A program made the position numbers and the translations under genes. Shown here piece after piece: positions 26,213 to 35,118 of a stretch of DNA of 64,000 nt; within the stretch, counting starts at the first letter, position 1, and every line of letters starts with the position of its first letter. The DNA lies in assembly GCA_963708905.1 (NCBI GenBank), contig CAVPUV010000057.1, positions 1 to 64,000 of the forward strand. The letters run 5' to 3'. The DNA comes from SHZL01 sp963708905. GTDB taxonomy: Bacteria > Pseudomonadota > Gammaproteobacteria > Xanthomonadales > SZUA-36. The notes under the pieces were generated by a model. The model was not told the DNA's origin. It saw nothing but the letters and a program-made list of their open reading frames with translations, and did no database searches.

Positions 26213-26902
26213 ATGGCCAGCTCGGCGACCTTTATAACCGAAGTGTTCCGCATCGGTCCGCTGCGGATCACCAATACGGTCGTGGCGACCTGGGCAATCA
26301 TGCTGGTGCTGGGGATCGCCGCGCGATTGGCCACGCGGCGCCTGCGCTTCGCTCCCGCGTCCTGGCAGGTCGTGATCGAGGGCGTCGTATCCGCAATCGA
26401 GGATGCCATCCGCGCTGTGCTGCCCGATCATTTCCGTCAGGTCATGCCATTCATCGCCACGCTGTGGATTTTCATCGTCGTGGCCAATCTGGCGAGCCTG
26501 ATTCCCGGGGTGCGCTCTCCTACCGGGGATCTGTCACTTACCGCGGGCCTGGCCATTCTGGTATTCCTCGCGGTTCACTGGTACGGCATCCGCACCAGTG
26601 GATTCTGGAACTACCTGCGCCACTATCTCCGGCCCAACCCGATACTGCTGCCGTTTCACGTCATCAGCGAAATCTCCCGCACCATCGCGCTGGCGGTGCG
26701 CCTGTTCGGTAATATCTTCAGTCTGCAGATGGCGGCGCTGCTGGTGTTGCTGGTGGCGGGCTTTCTGGCGCCGGTGCCGGTGTTGATGCTGCACATCATC
26801 GAAGCGCTGGTGCAGGCGTACATCTTCGGCATGCTGGCGCTGATCTACGTGGCTGGCGCGATCCAGTCGCAACAACTCAAATCCAGTCCTGAAAAGGAGT
26901 AG
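26213..26902 (+). CDS. atpB: Alternate F-ATPase subunit a
   Basis: This 229-residue Fo subunit a provides the ion half-channels. It has five or six helices and the stator Arg in ISRTIALAVRLFGNIFSLQM (RLFGN). VLMLHIIEALVQAYIFGMLA matches the last helix of subunit a. I chose the ATG at 26213 because AGAGG precedes it; an in-frame ATG at 26189 is possible. The short length is typical for the alternate ATPase class. Confidence 0.87.
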   Translation: MASSATFITEVFRIGPLRITNTVVATWAIMLVLGIAARLATRRLRFAPASWQVVIEGVVSAIEDAIRAVLPDHFRQVMPFIATLWIFIVVANLASLIPGVRSPTGDLSLTAGLAILVFLAVHWYGIRTSGFWNYLRHYLRPNPILLPFHVISEISRTIALAVRLFGNIFSLQMAALLVLLVAGFLAPVPVLMLHIIEALVQAYIFGMLALIYVAGAIQSQQLKSSPEKE

Positions 26903-26905
26903 CAA

Positions 26906-27175
26906 ATGAACGACATGACGTGGTTTACCACTGCCTCCACCGTCGCCGCCGCGCTGGCGATCGCCATCGGGGCCCTGGGGCCGGGCTTGGCGATGGGGCG
27001 CGCCATCAGCCAGGCGCTGGATGCCCTGGCGCGCCAGCCCGAGTCGGAAAAGACAATCATGCGGATACTGTTCATCGGTCTCGCGATGATCGAATCGCTG
27101 GCGATCTACGTGCTGGTGGTGGTGCTGATCATCCTGTTCCGGAATCCGCTGCTCGAATATCTCCTGAAGCCGTAA
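26906..27175 (+). CDS. atpE: Alternate F-ATPase subunit c
   Basis: This 89-residue c-ring subunit is a helical hairpin with the loop ARQPE. Helix 2 carries the ion-binding Glu63 in AMIESLAIYVLVV, with Ser64 and Tyr68 matching the ESxxxY part of sodium-binding c subunits. Helix 1 reads GALGPGLAMGRAIS, placing Met30 where sodium-type rings have Gln or Glu. The sodium ligand set is therefore incomplete, and protons may be the coupling ion. AAAAGGAGT precedes the ATG. Confidence 0.9.
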   Translation: MNDMTWFTTASTVAAALAIAIGALGPGLAMGRAISQALDALARQPESEKTIMRILFIGLAMIESLAIYVLVVVLIILFRNPLLEYLLKP

Positions 27176-27234
27176 TGGCGCCGTCGGGGCAAGACGGCGC
27201 CGTTGCGCAACGGACTTCGCGCTGAGGACTGTGT

Positions 27235-27984
27235 ATGGAATTCGACTGGACAACCTTCGCTCTCGAGATCATTAACTTTCTGGTCCTGGTGTGGATCCTG
27301 CAGCGGTTTCTGTATAAGCCGGTCATGAGCGCCATCGCCGCGCGCAAGGCCGCGATTGAAAAGACGCTGGCCGACGCGCAGGTGGGGCAAGCGGACGCCC
27401 AAGCGCTCAAGCAACAGTATGAAAGCCGCATGGCGGAGTGGGCGCATGAAAAGGCACAGGCGAGGACGCGGCTGCAGGAAGAACTGGACGCGGAGCGTGC
27501 CCGGATGATGACTGCGCTGCTGGCCTCTCTCGACCAGGAACGCGAAAAGGCCCGCGCGCTTGAACAGCGGCGCGCCGTGGAAATGCGGCAGCGGCTGGAG
27601 CAGGCTGCCCTGGCCGAGGGCGGGCGGTTTGTGGCGCGCCTGCTGTCACGCATTGCCGGCGTCGAAGTGGAGGAAAAAATACGCGGAGTGCTACTGGAGG
27701 ACTTGCCGCGCCTGGCGGACCCGGAACTGCGGAAGCTGCGCGCTGCCTGTCAGGAAGCCGGAGGAAAGATAGAGATTTCCAGCGGCTACCCGCTGGCTGC
27801 GGAGCAGCGCAACAGTCTTGTGCAGACCCTGTCCGGCTTGATGGTACGATCTGTAGCCTGTGATTTCATACAGAATAAAGAGCTGATGGCGGGATTGCGT
27901 ATCGGCATCGGTCCCTGGGTGTTGCGCTGCAACCTGCGTGATGAGCTGAGGTTTTTTGCCGAGGCCCCACATGCCGGTCAATGA
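27235..27984 (+). CDS. atpF: Alternate F-ATPase subunit b with delta-like C-terminus
   Basis: This 249-residue stator subunit has an N-terminal helix (TTFALEIINFLVLVWILQRF) followed by a long Ala/Glu/Arg coiled coil. Its C-terminal 80 residues (SGYPLAAEQRNSLVQTLSGL; GLRIGIGPWVLRCNLRD) resemble the membrane-proximal end of delta. This fits N-ATPase operons, which lack a separate atpH. The end overlaps atpA by 14 bp. Confidence 0.85.
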   Translation: MEFDWTTFALEIINFLVLVWILQRFLYKPVMSAIAARKAAIEKTLADAQVGQADAQALKQQYESRMAEWAHEKAQARTRLQEELDAERARMMTALLASLDQEREKARALEQRRAVEMRQRLEQAALAEGGRFVARLLSRIAGVEVEEKIRGVLLEDLPRLADPELRKLRAACQEAGGKIEISSGYPLAAEQRNSLVQTLSGLMVRSVACDFIQNKELMAGLRIGIGPWVLRCNLRDELRFFAEAPHAGQ

Positions 27985-29458
27985 CACGAGCATCCCTTCT
28001 GGCCCGGCCGCTGGGCGGGACCGGTTGAGCCAGTATCGCTTCGGGCTGCATCTGACCGAGCAGGGCCGGGTCGTTTCGATCGGCGATGGCATTGCCTGGA
28101 TCAAGGGCCTGCCGTCTGCCGCCATGGACGAGACCCTGAACCTGGAGGACGGCAGCCGGGCGCTGGTATTCCATCTGGAACAGGAGCTGCTGGGCGCGGT
28201 GCTGCTGCAGCAGACACCTGCGCTGTCCGCCGGGGCGCTCGCTCACCGCTCGGGCGAACGCCTTGGCATCGGGGTGGGGGATGGCCTGCTGGGGCGGGTC
28301 ATTGACCCGCTCGGCGCGCCGCTGGATGGCGGTTCGCCGCCGGAATGCGACGGGCGCCGCGATCTGGACGTGCTCTCGCCGCCGATCGTGGCGCGGGACT
28401 TCGTGAACAGCCCGCTGTTTACCGGCAACAAGATCATTGACACCGTGATCCCGATTGGCAAGGGACAGCGCCAGTTGATTATCGGCGACAACGGCGTGGG
28501 CAAAACCTCGCTCGCGCTCGATACCGTGATCAACCAGAAAGGCAAGGATGTCTATTGCGTCTATGTCGCGATCGGACAGCGACGTTCGAGCGTGACCAAC
28601 TCCATCGAAGTGCTGCGCGAATCGGGCGCGATAGAACATACGACGGTAGTGGTCGCCGAGGCCACGGCGATGCCCGGCCTCAAGTATCTGGCGCCATTTG
28701 CCGGTTGCGCCGTGGCCGAAGGCTGGATGCGGCAAGGCAAGGATACGCTGGTGGTCTACGACGATCTGACCACCCATGCCCGCACCTACCGCGAGCTGTC
28801 GCTGCTGCTGCGCCGGCCGCCGGGGCGCGAGGCCTATCCCGGCGATATCTTCTACCTGCATTCCCGCCTGCTGGAACGGTCCACCCATCTGGCGCCAGCC
28901 CATACCGGCGGCAGCATGACGGCGCTGCCCATCGTGGAAACCGAACAGGGCGAAATCGCGGCTTACATTCCCACCAACCTGATTTCGATTACCGACGGCC
29001 AGGTGTATCTCGACCAAAGCCTGTTCGCCGCCGGCTTTCTGCCCGCCATAGATGTCACGAAATCGGTATCACGCATCGGTGGCAAGGCGCAGCACCCGCG
29101 CATCAAGCAGGAGGCGGGGCACATGAAGCTCGATTATCTCCAGTTCCTGGAACTGGAAGTGTTCAGCCGCTTCGGTTCGCAGTTGGAGGCTTCGATGGAA
29201 GCCAGAATCCGCCGTGGCCGCGTGCTGCGCGAATTATTCAAGCAGGAGCGGCTGGCGCCGCTGCCCATCGAATTCCAGTTTGCCTGGATGGTGGCTTACA
29301 ACGATGGGCTGTTCGACGCCATGGTGGCGAGCGCGCTCCCCGAGTGCCTGCGCCGCCTCGCCGAGCGTGTCGCCCAGAGCTCGTTGACCCTCGGCGACAG
29401 CCGCGAGCGCTGGCAGCAGGCCGTGGCCACGTGGTTGAAGGAGATTGCCGCGGCATGA
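27971..29458 (+). CDS. atpA: Alternate F-ATPase alpha subunit
   Basis: This 495-residue non-catalytic alpha subunit has Walker A GDNGVGKTSLALD, QRQLIIGDNG, YVAIGQRRSSVTNSIEVL, TLVVYDDLTTHARTYRELSL and TNLISITDGQVYLDQSLFAA with the arginine-finger region DVTKSVSRIGGKAQ. Its length is slightly below housekeeping AtpA. The ATG at 27971 lies inside the atpF end. ATGA overlaps atpG. Confidence 0.92.
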   Translation: MPVNDTSIPSGPAAGRDRLSQYRFGLHLTEQGRVVSIGDGIAWIKGLPSAAMDETLNLEDGSRALVFHLEQELLGAVLLQQTPALSAGALAHRSGERLGIGVGDGLLGRVIDPLGAPLDGGSPPECDGRRDLDVLSPPIVARDFVNSPLFTGNKIIDTVIPIGKGQRQLIIGDNGVGKTSLALDTVINQKGKDVYCVYVAIGQRRSSVTNSIEVLRESGAIEHTTVVVAEATAMPGLKYLAPFAGCAVAEGWMRQGKDTLVVYDDLTTHARTYRELSLLLRRPPGREAYPGDIFYLHSRLLERSTHLAPAHTGGSMTALPIVETEQGEIAAYIPTNLISITDGQVYLDQSLFAAGFLPAIDVTKSVSRIGGKAQHPRIKQEAGHMKLDYLQFLELEVFSRFGSQLEASMEARIRRGRVLRELFKQERLAPLPIEFQFAWMVAYNDGLFDAMVASALPECLRRLAERVAQSSLTLGDSRERWQQAVATWLKEIAAA

Positions 29459-30342
29459 GCAGGCGCGTGCAAATTCTGCGGCACCTGGACGTGCTGAACG
29501 AAATCAGCGGCATCATGGGTGCGATGAAAAACATCTCGCTCATGGAAACGCACAAGCTGGCGGGCTTTCTGGCCCATCAGCACCGCGTGCTGGCCGGCAT
29601 CGAGGCGACCGCCGCCGACTTCCTCGACCACCATCCCGGCTTCCAATACCGCACCGAGCCCGCGGTATCCGGCGTCATCGTCGCCATCGGCTCGCAACGG
29701 GGATTTTGCGGCGACTTCAACGAATCGCTGGCGAACGCCGTGCGCGCGCACTGGCTGCAGGGCGACGGCAAGTCATCCGGCGCGCTGGTGGTGGGCCGCA
29801 GGCTGGCGGCGAAACTGGCCGGGGAGGCGCGCATCACCGCGACGTTCGACGGGCCCAGCGTCGTCGAGGAAGTGCGGCCGGTGCTGGAACGTCTGATGAA
29901 TGCGCTGAGCGAGTTGCAGACGCGCGAGGGGCGGGCCGGACTGCTCACCGTATCGGTATTTGCACATCGCGAGGGGGAAGACAAAGTGCGCGTGCGCTCC
30001 ATCCTGCCTGCGCCGATTCCCGGAAGCGCCGCGCCACATTTTTCCTGCCCGCCGTTACTCAACCTGGCGGCGCCGGCATTTTTCTCCGAGTTGGCCCGCC
30101 ACTACCTGTGGGCGCAGATCCACGACGTGTTCCACGGCTCGCTAATGGCGGAAAACCGCCGCCGCCTGCGGCACATGGAAGGTGCGTTACGGCGCATGGA
30201 AGAAAAGGCCGGCGAGCTGCAACGCAGGTACAACGCGCTGCGCCAGGAGGAGATCACCGAAGAGATCGAGCAAATCATGCTGAGCAATGACGCACTGTGG
30301 ATGCCGCGCCGCGCACCCACCGAGGTCCCGAGGGATCGCTGA
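29455..30342 (+). CDS. atpG: Alternate F-ATPase gamma subunit
   Basis: This 295-residue central rotor subunit has an N-terminal coiled coil (ISGIMGAMKNISLMETHKLA), the Rossmann-like middle GVIVAIGSQRGFCGDFNESL and a C-terminal helix (MAENRRRLRHMEGALRRMEE then YNALRQEEITEEIEQI). The start is the ATG overlapping the atpA stop; the same frame is open far upstream inside atpA and is not coding there. It is the last gene of the operon, as in N-ATPase clusters. Confidence 0.9.
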   Translation: MSRRVQILRHLDVLNEISGIMGAMKNISLMETHKLAGFLAHQHRVLAGIEATAADFLDHHPGFQYRTEPAVSGVIVAIGSQRGFCGDFNESLANAVRAHWLQGDGKSSGALVVGRRLAAKLAGEARITATFDGPSVVEEVRPVLERLMNALSELQTREGRAGLLTVSVFAHREGEDKVRVRSILPAPIPGSAAPHFSCPPLLNLAAPAFFSELARHYLWAQIHDVFHGSLMAENRRRLRHMEGALRRMEEKAGELQRRYNALRQEEITEEIEQIMLSNDALWMPRRAPTEVPRDR

Positions 30343-30535
30343 GGCCAACACGGAAGCTGACATCCAGGCGGTGCTGGCCTTCATGCAGGATGGGTTCCGG
30401 CCGTAAATACTGCAGGTGTTAGCTGCAGCCCTGAGCTGCGGAAGGGTGCCGCGCAGACCTGGGTCATGACGTTCCGGGCCAGAAGCGAATGTATATGTGC
30501 CTTGATCGGAGAGTTGCAAGACGGCGAGAAAAGCC

Positions 30536-30567
30536 TTGACTTGTAAGCAGGGTGCAGGTTCTAGACT
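30536..30567 (+). promoter_or_regulatory. MerR-type promoter for DUF411 copy 2
   Basis: TTGACT (30536-30541) and TAGACT (30562-30567) are separated by 20 bp. The spacer holds an imperfect dyad (ACTTGTA...TGCAGGT). This overlong geometry is diagnostic for promoters activated by MerR-family metal sensors; a MerR-family gene lies about 1.1 kb downstream. Confidence 0.65.
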
Positions 30568-30609
30568 GTTCAGTCAGCGATCATCAAAACCACTTCGGAG
30601 GAGATTTTC

Positions 30610-31141
30610 ATGAAACATGTTTTTGCCCCCAAGCGCATGATGAAGCGCAATTTATCCAAATTCTCAGTGCATGCTGATTGCGGCAATTTTGATTGCAGGA
30701 AATGCAAGCAGCCTGGTGTGGGCGGCTGAGACGGCCAAGCCAGAAAGTGCGACTGAGATCACAGTCTATAAATCACCGTCGTGCGGATGTTGCACCCAAT
30801 GGGTGGAGCATTTGCAGGCAGACGGCTTCGAGGTTCAGGTTGAAACGGTGAACGAGACGTACTCGATCAAGTCGAATTTGGGAGTGCCGCAACTACTGGG
30901 TTCCTGTCATACCGCTGTTGTTGGTGATTACTGGGTTGAAGGTCATGTGCCAGCGGATTTGATCCGGAAATTACTGGCAGAAAAACCCGTTGACATCAAA
31001 GGCCTCGTGGTGCTCGGCATGGTTCCCGGATCGCCAGGGATGGAGTCACCGCAAGCGAAGAAATACCAGATCCTCAGGGTCGATGACGAAGGACTGGTGT
31101 CCGTATACGCCACGAGAGAGGGATCGCCGTACTCGAATTGA
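30610..31141 (+). pseudogene. DUF411 metal-binding protein, copy 2, frameshifted in the signal peptide
   Basis: Closely related to the gene at 21872, with motifs YKSPSCGCCTQW, SCHTAVVGDYWVEGHVPAD and VLGMVPGSPGM. Reading from the ATG at 30610 (MKHVFAPKRMMKRNLSKFSV), one extra G near 30668 shifts the frame. Translation from an internal ATG at 30671 would restore the protein with a shortened leader (MLIAAILIAGNASSLVWA) that might still export. The gene may therefore be broken or only shortened. The leader and ribosome site also match copy 1. Confidence 0.72.
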
Positions 31142-31220
31142 CCCAATGAATTTTTTCGTAGCGGTGGATGCCGTTACCGGAAATTTATTTTCTGAACTGC
31201 AGATATCCCAAGGAGGATTT

Positions 31221-31607
31221 ATGAAAACGGTAAGCGTAATCATGCTTTCAGCCCTGTTGGCAGTCAGTTTATCCAGCAATGCTGGAACTGAGGATGATCA
31301 AAAGGGTGACGGCATGAACAAACCCATGATGCATTCCATGGACCAGGACAGCGAAATGGATATGCATGAAATGATGAACAATCCGGAAATGAGAGCGCGG
31401 ATGCAAAAGCATGTGGAACTGATGCAGGCGCTGTTGAACTCCGATGCAGAGGATCCTGAGAAAATGCACGAGATGATGCGTGATCCTGAAATGAAGTCCA
31501 TGATGCAGAGGCACATGAAGTGTGCACAAATGATGCACGGCGAAATGGCGGGAGAGCACTCAGAAGCCAAGGAAACGGATCACGATCACGATGGCGATTC
31601 CGACTGA
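31221..31607 (+). CDS. Met/His-rich periplasmic protein
   Basis: This 128-residue exported protein has a signal peptide (VSVIMLSALLAVSLSSNAG) and then extreme Met, His, Glu and Asp content: NKPMMHSMDQDSEMDMHEMM, two MxxPEM repeats (NNPEMRARM, RDPEMKSMM) and a tail with ETDHDHDGDSD. Composition and place after DUF411 point to copper binding in the periplasm. I recognise no named family. AGGAGG lies 6 bp before the ATG. Confidence 0.75.
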   Translation: MKTVSVIMLSALLAVSLSSNAGTEDDQKGDGMNKPMMHSMDQDSEMDMHEMMNNPEMRARMQKHVELMQALLNSDAEDPEKMHEMMRDPEMKSMMQRHMKCAQMMHGEMAGEHSEAKETDHDHDGDSD

Positions 31608-31641
31608 GAAGCAGGCTTGACATATCACCTCAGACCGGTCG

Positions 31642-32259
31642 TCAGTCGAGCTCAGGTCCATGCGGACCGCCCATGCCAGGGCGGCCCCGTGGCAGTGCTG
31701 CTTCAGGCGACTGAACGCTGGGCCAGATCGTTGGTCCTGTTGTGGTGGCACACATAATCGTGCTCTCGTTGCCCGGCAGGCCTGCAGTGCGCCCTTGGCT
31801 GTCAGGGCTGTTCTCCACGCCCATCCGTTCGATCAACGGGCAAAGTTCGCCGTCGAGCGGAGTCGGATCATCCATTTGTTCCCATGACTCCAGTGCGCGG
31901 GTGATGCGAGCCTCGGTGGCCTGAAGATCGGCGATGCGACCCCTGATGCTCACCAGTCGTTGTTCGACCAGTGACCTTACCTGATGGCACGGGATCTCAC
32001 CGTTGTCCAGCATTTCAAAAACGGCTTTGATGTCTCCGATGGTCAGACCGAGCGCCTGCGCCTGACGGATGAACACGACACGGTGCAGGTCGGCCGATGA
32101 GAAGCGTCGATAGCCGTTTTCGGGTTCTCGTCCAGGGTCCAGCAGGCCGATACGGGCGTAGTATCTGATGGTGGCGGGCGTGACTTCCACCCGGCGGGCC
32201 AGTTCGGCCACATGTAAGCTGCCGAACGGTCTTGCGACTGTGTGGTTATTGAACATCAT
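31642..32259 (-). CDS. MerR-family metal-responsive regulator
   Basis: This regulator of about 205 residues has the MerR winged helix (HVAELARRVEVTPATIRYYA; GYRRFSSADLHRVVFIRQAQ), a dimerising coiled coil, Cys in IPCHQVRSLVEQR, and a second Cys in DGELCPLIERMG. The two Cys fit the metal-binding pattern of PbrR/CadR/ZntR-like regulators, which distort overlong promoter spacers to activate transcription. GGAG precedes the paired ATG codons. The C-terminal 45 residues are long and Pro/Gly-rich. It is convergent with the Met-rich gene. It is the likely regulator of the MerR-type sites in this window (inference). Confidence 0.85.
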   Translation of the reverse strand: MMFNNHTVARPFGSLHVAELARRVEVTPATIRYYARIGLLDPGREPENGYRRFSSADLHRVVFIRQAQALGLTIGDIKAVFEMLDNGEIPCHQVRSLVEQRLVSIRGRIADLQATEARITRALESWEQMDDPTPLDGELCPLIERMGVENSPDSQGRTAGLPGNESTIMCATTTGPTIWPSVQSPEAALPRGRPGMGGPHGPELD

Positions 32260-33008
32260 AGTCTCCTTCAATTGCGCTGCGACAGAGATGCCGTGGGCAT
32301 CTGTTTATTGCCGCACGGGGCGGCGGGCACAAATTGAAGGCGGCCTATATGCGTAGACGCTGCGTGACGAGATAAACCGGTGGTGAGGATTCGTGTAGCG
32401 GTGGCCTTGGGTGAACTGCCGGCACGTCTGTCGAGAGTTCCGGGCTGATGATATCGAGGCTGATCGGCAGAGCCGCCAGCATCATCGGCTTGTAAGGTTT
32501 TGGTGAATCAGCGCTGAGCAGCCGTGGTTCGATCGCAACCGCAATCCAAATCGAGCGTCAGTTTCGCTGGTTTGTCGTCGGGATAATGTTCATGAACGCA
32601 AATGACCCCGTGACAGTATCACCGCCCAGCCCAACCGGCATCAGTGACATGGAACAGGACGAGACAAGCATGCTGAGCCATGCAAACACGATCACACTCA
32701 GCCTGGGTGTTGAATGACGTTCTTGTCGAATGGCGGTAAGCACGGTCATTCTGAATCTGCTCGAAACGATGCTGTTGTCGCTAGGCCGGTACCAGCGACA
32801 ACACAGTGCATAACTAATGAATATCAGACAATATTTTTTCACAAAGAGTTCATCGAGGACATCCGTAACTATACTTAGTTGTCCCTGGACTTCCGCCTTA
32901 TGGATCTCCTCATGAAACATCGGCGACCGTTTGAACTGCTGCGAACGCCACAAGGAACCGATGGTGGCGTTCATGCCGGGGGCATCATGCGGGTTAAGGC
33001 AAGGGTCT
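32260..33008. other. 749 bp without a recognisable gene
   Basis: A minus-strand frame (32558-32974, 138 codons, with one hydrophobic stretch LSVIVFAWLSMLVSSC) is the longest, but it resembles no family and lacks a clear ribosome site. The part next to the regulator gene should hold its promoter. The rest looks like eroded sequence. Confidence 0.3.
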
Positions 33009-34761
33009 TCATTCGAAGTAGGCTTTCAAAACATATTCCTGCACCATGCGCTGCGTGTTGAAATGCGAGGCGTTGAGCGCGATGGCGTGACGCATGATAC
33101 GAAGCCAATCCTCGCGGTGCTGGTAGAAGGCGGGCAGGACGACCTGCCCGAGCTTTTGGTAAAGCGATTGAGTATCGCAACGAGTGCGCTCGTTGGGGCT
33201 GGCGTCAACCGGGGTGGTTTCGCCGACGGCCCAGCCGGTGACGTGCTCGATGCAACCTTCCAGCCACCAACCGTCGAGCACACTGAGACTCGGCACGCCG
33301 TTGAGCGCGGCCTTCATGCCGCTGGTGCCGCTGGCTTCCAAAGGCGGTTCAGGCGTGTTGAGCCACACGTCCACGCCCGGGACGAGCAACCGCGCCAGTT
33401 CCCAATCGTAGTTTTCCAGGTAAACCAGGCGCACTTCGGGAAGGAGTGCCTGGCGCGTCTGAACGATCTGCTGGATGAGCCGCTTGCCTTCCTCGTCACG
33501 GGGATGGGCCTTGCCCGCGTAAACGATTTGCATGCCTCCAGCTTTGGCAGCGATCCGCTTTAGCCGGCGCGGATCGGTCAGGAGCAAATTGGCGCGTTTG
33601 TAGGCGGCTGCGCGCCGGGCAAAGGCGAGCGTGAATGTGGCGGTGTCGAAGCCGGCATCCGTGCGGCGATTGACCTCACGGATCAGTTTTTCCTTCGCTG
33701 CGGTGTGGGCCTGCCAGATCTCTTCCCTGGGAATGTTGAGCGATCCACGGAGACTGGCGTTGTCCTCACGCCAGCCGGGGACGTAGCGGTCGAACAACTC
33801 CGCGAACGGGGGCGAAACCCATGTCGCCAGATGCACGCCGTTGGTGATGTGGTCAATCTGGTAGTGGTGGAAGGCGTCCTTCGGTTGGAGCAACTGTTGC
33901 GACACTTCGCCGTGCTTCTTGGCCACACCGTTGACGTAGTGGCTGAGGTTGAGCGCGAGGTAGGTCATGTTCAGCTCGCCCGCGCAGCAGAATACCTCGT
34001 GCATGTCGAGGATGTCGCTGCGCTCCAGCACGCGCCCAACGTGCTGCGGCGGGAAGCGGTCGTGGCCGGCCGGCACGGGCGTGTGGGTGGTAAAGACGCA
34101 CTGCCGCTGGATCGCTTGCACATCGTCGTGGTTGAACCGATCGCGCTGAAACCACCGCGCCCGTTCATCGAGCAACTCCAGTCCGAGCAGCGCCGCGTGC
34201 CCTTCGTTCATGTGGAAGCGGTGCACCTCATGATAGCCTAGCGCGCGCAGCATCCTCACCCCGCCGATGCCCAGAACGACTTCCTGGCACAAGCGGTAAT
34301 GGGCATCGCCACCGTAGAGAAAATGTGTGAGCGCGCGGTCCCACTCGGAATTCTCCGGCAGGTCGGAGTCGAGCAGAATCACCGGCACTTCGTGGCCGCT
34401 GATGCCCTTGACCGTGTATTGCCACGCGCCCACGTGAACGGTCCGCCCTTCAATCCCAACTTGGACCCGTAGCGGAAGCTCGCGACAATGCTGCTGCACA
34501 TCCCAGTCAACCGGCAACTCGGTCTGCCGCCCGTTGGCATCGAGCCTTTGGATGAAATAACCACGCCGATACAGCAACGTCACCGCGACCATTGGCAGCT
34601 TGAGGTCCGCAGCCGAACGGACGGTGTCGCCCGCGAGCATTCCCAGCCCGCCGCTGTAGGTTGGCATTCCCGGCTCCAAGGCGATTTCCATGGAGAAGTA
34701 AGCGATGTCATGGGCATAACAGGCGGTAATTCAGTCGCTCGGCGGATATCTCTGCGCTCAT
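33009..34761 (-). pseudogene. glgP: Alpha-glucan phosphorylase with a frameshift near the start
   Basis: From 34691 the frame encodes 560 residues of a short-type alpha-glucan phosphorylase: MPTYSGGLGMLAGDTVRSAA, HMNEGHAALLGLELL, THTPVPAGHDRF, and the sugar-phosphate/PLP region AAYKRANLLLTDP and EASGTSGMKAALNGV. The natural start is the ATG at 34761, which has GGAGGG before it. From there the frame reads MSAEISAERLNYRLL, then needs a one-base shift near 34710 to enter AHDIAYFSMEIALEPG. Unless that indel is a sequencing error, the enzyme loses its N-terminus. It releases glucose-1-phosphate from glycogen and sits in a glg block. Confidence 0.75.
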
Positions 34762-34794
34762 GGTCCCTCCATTACTGCTACCGACGCCAAACCT

Positions 34795-35118
34795 TTATTT
34801 CCGGGGCGCCGCTGGCACCTCGATCACCGAATTGTCGCAGTCGCCGAATGGCGTGGGTACATAGGCATCCGCCGCCGCATCGTTCTCCCAAAGTGTTCCG
34901 TCAATCAGGTATCGAAACTGGTAGCGCTTGCCACAGGCCAGCTTGACGGTCGCGACAAAGCTACCGTCCTTACGGCGCTTCATGGGGTTGGCAGTTGCAG
35001 CCCAATCGTTGAAGTTTCCGACAACGGCTACCTTCTTCGCGTCTTTAGTGACGCCAGGGTCAGTTGTGAAGGTCACATTGCAGGTTTCATTGTCTGCCAG
35101 ATATTGTCGCTTTAGCAT
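34795..35118 (-). CDS. Small CBM48/isoamylase-N domain protein
   Basis: This 107-residue protein is a single glycogen-binding domain: VAVVGNFNDWAATANPMKRR, then VKLACGKRYQFRYLIDGTLW. It has the aromatic residues typical of CBM48 and of the AMPK-beta glycogen-binding fold. No signal peptide or catalytic domain is present, so it probably binds glycogen in the cytosol. It overlaps the glgC end by 32 bp and precedes glgP, consistent with co-expression. Confidence 0.8.
   Translation of the reverse strand: MLKRQYLADNETCNVTFTTDPGVTKDAKKVAVVGNFNDWAATANPMKRRKDGSFVATVKLACGKRYQFRYLIDGTLWENDAAADAYVPTPFGDCDNSVIEVPAAPRK

Noticed and set aside
26906..27175. Calling the alternate ATPase sodium-pumping
   Set aside because: The operon type suggests it, but helix 1 has Met in place of the usual Gln or Glu ligand, so the ion cannot be decided.
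28555..29454. Upstream part of the frame that becomes atpG
   Set aside because: It lies inside atpA in another frame and its translation is basic, low-complexity noise.
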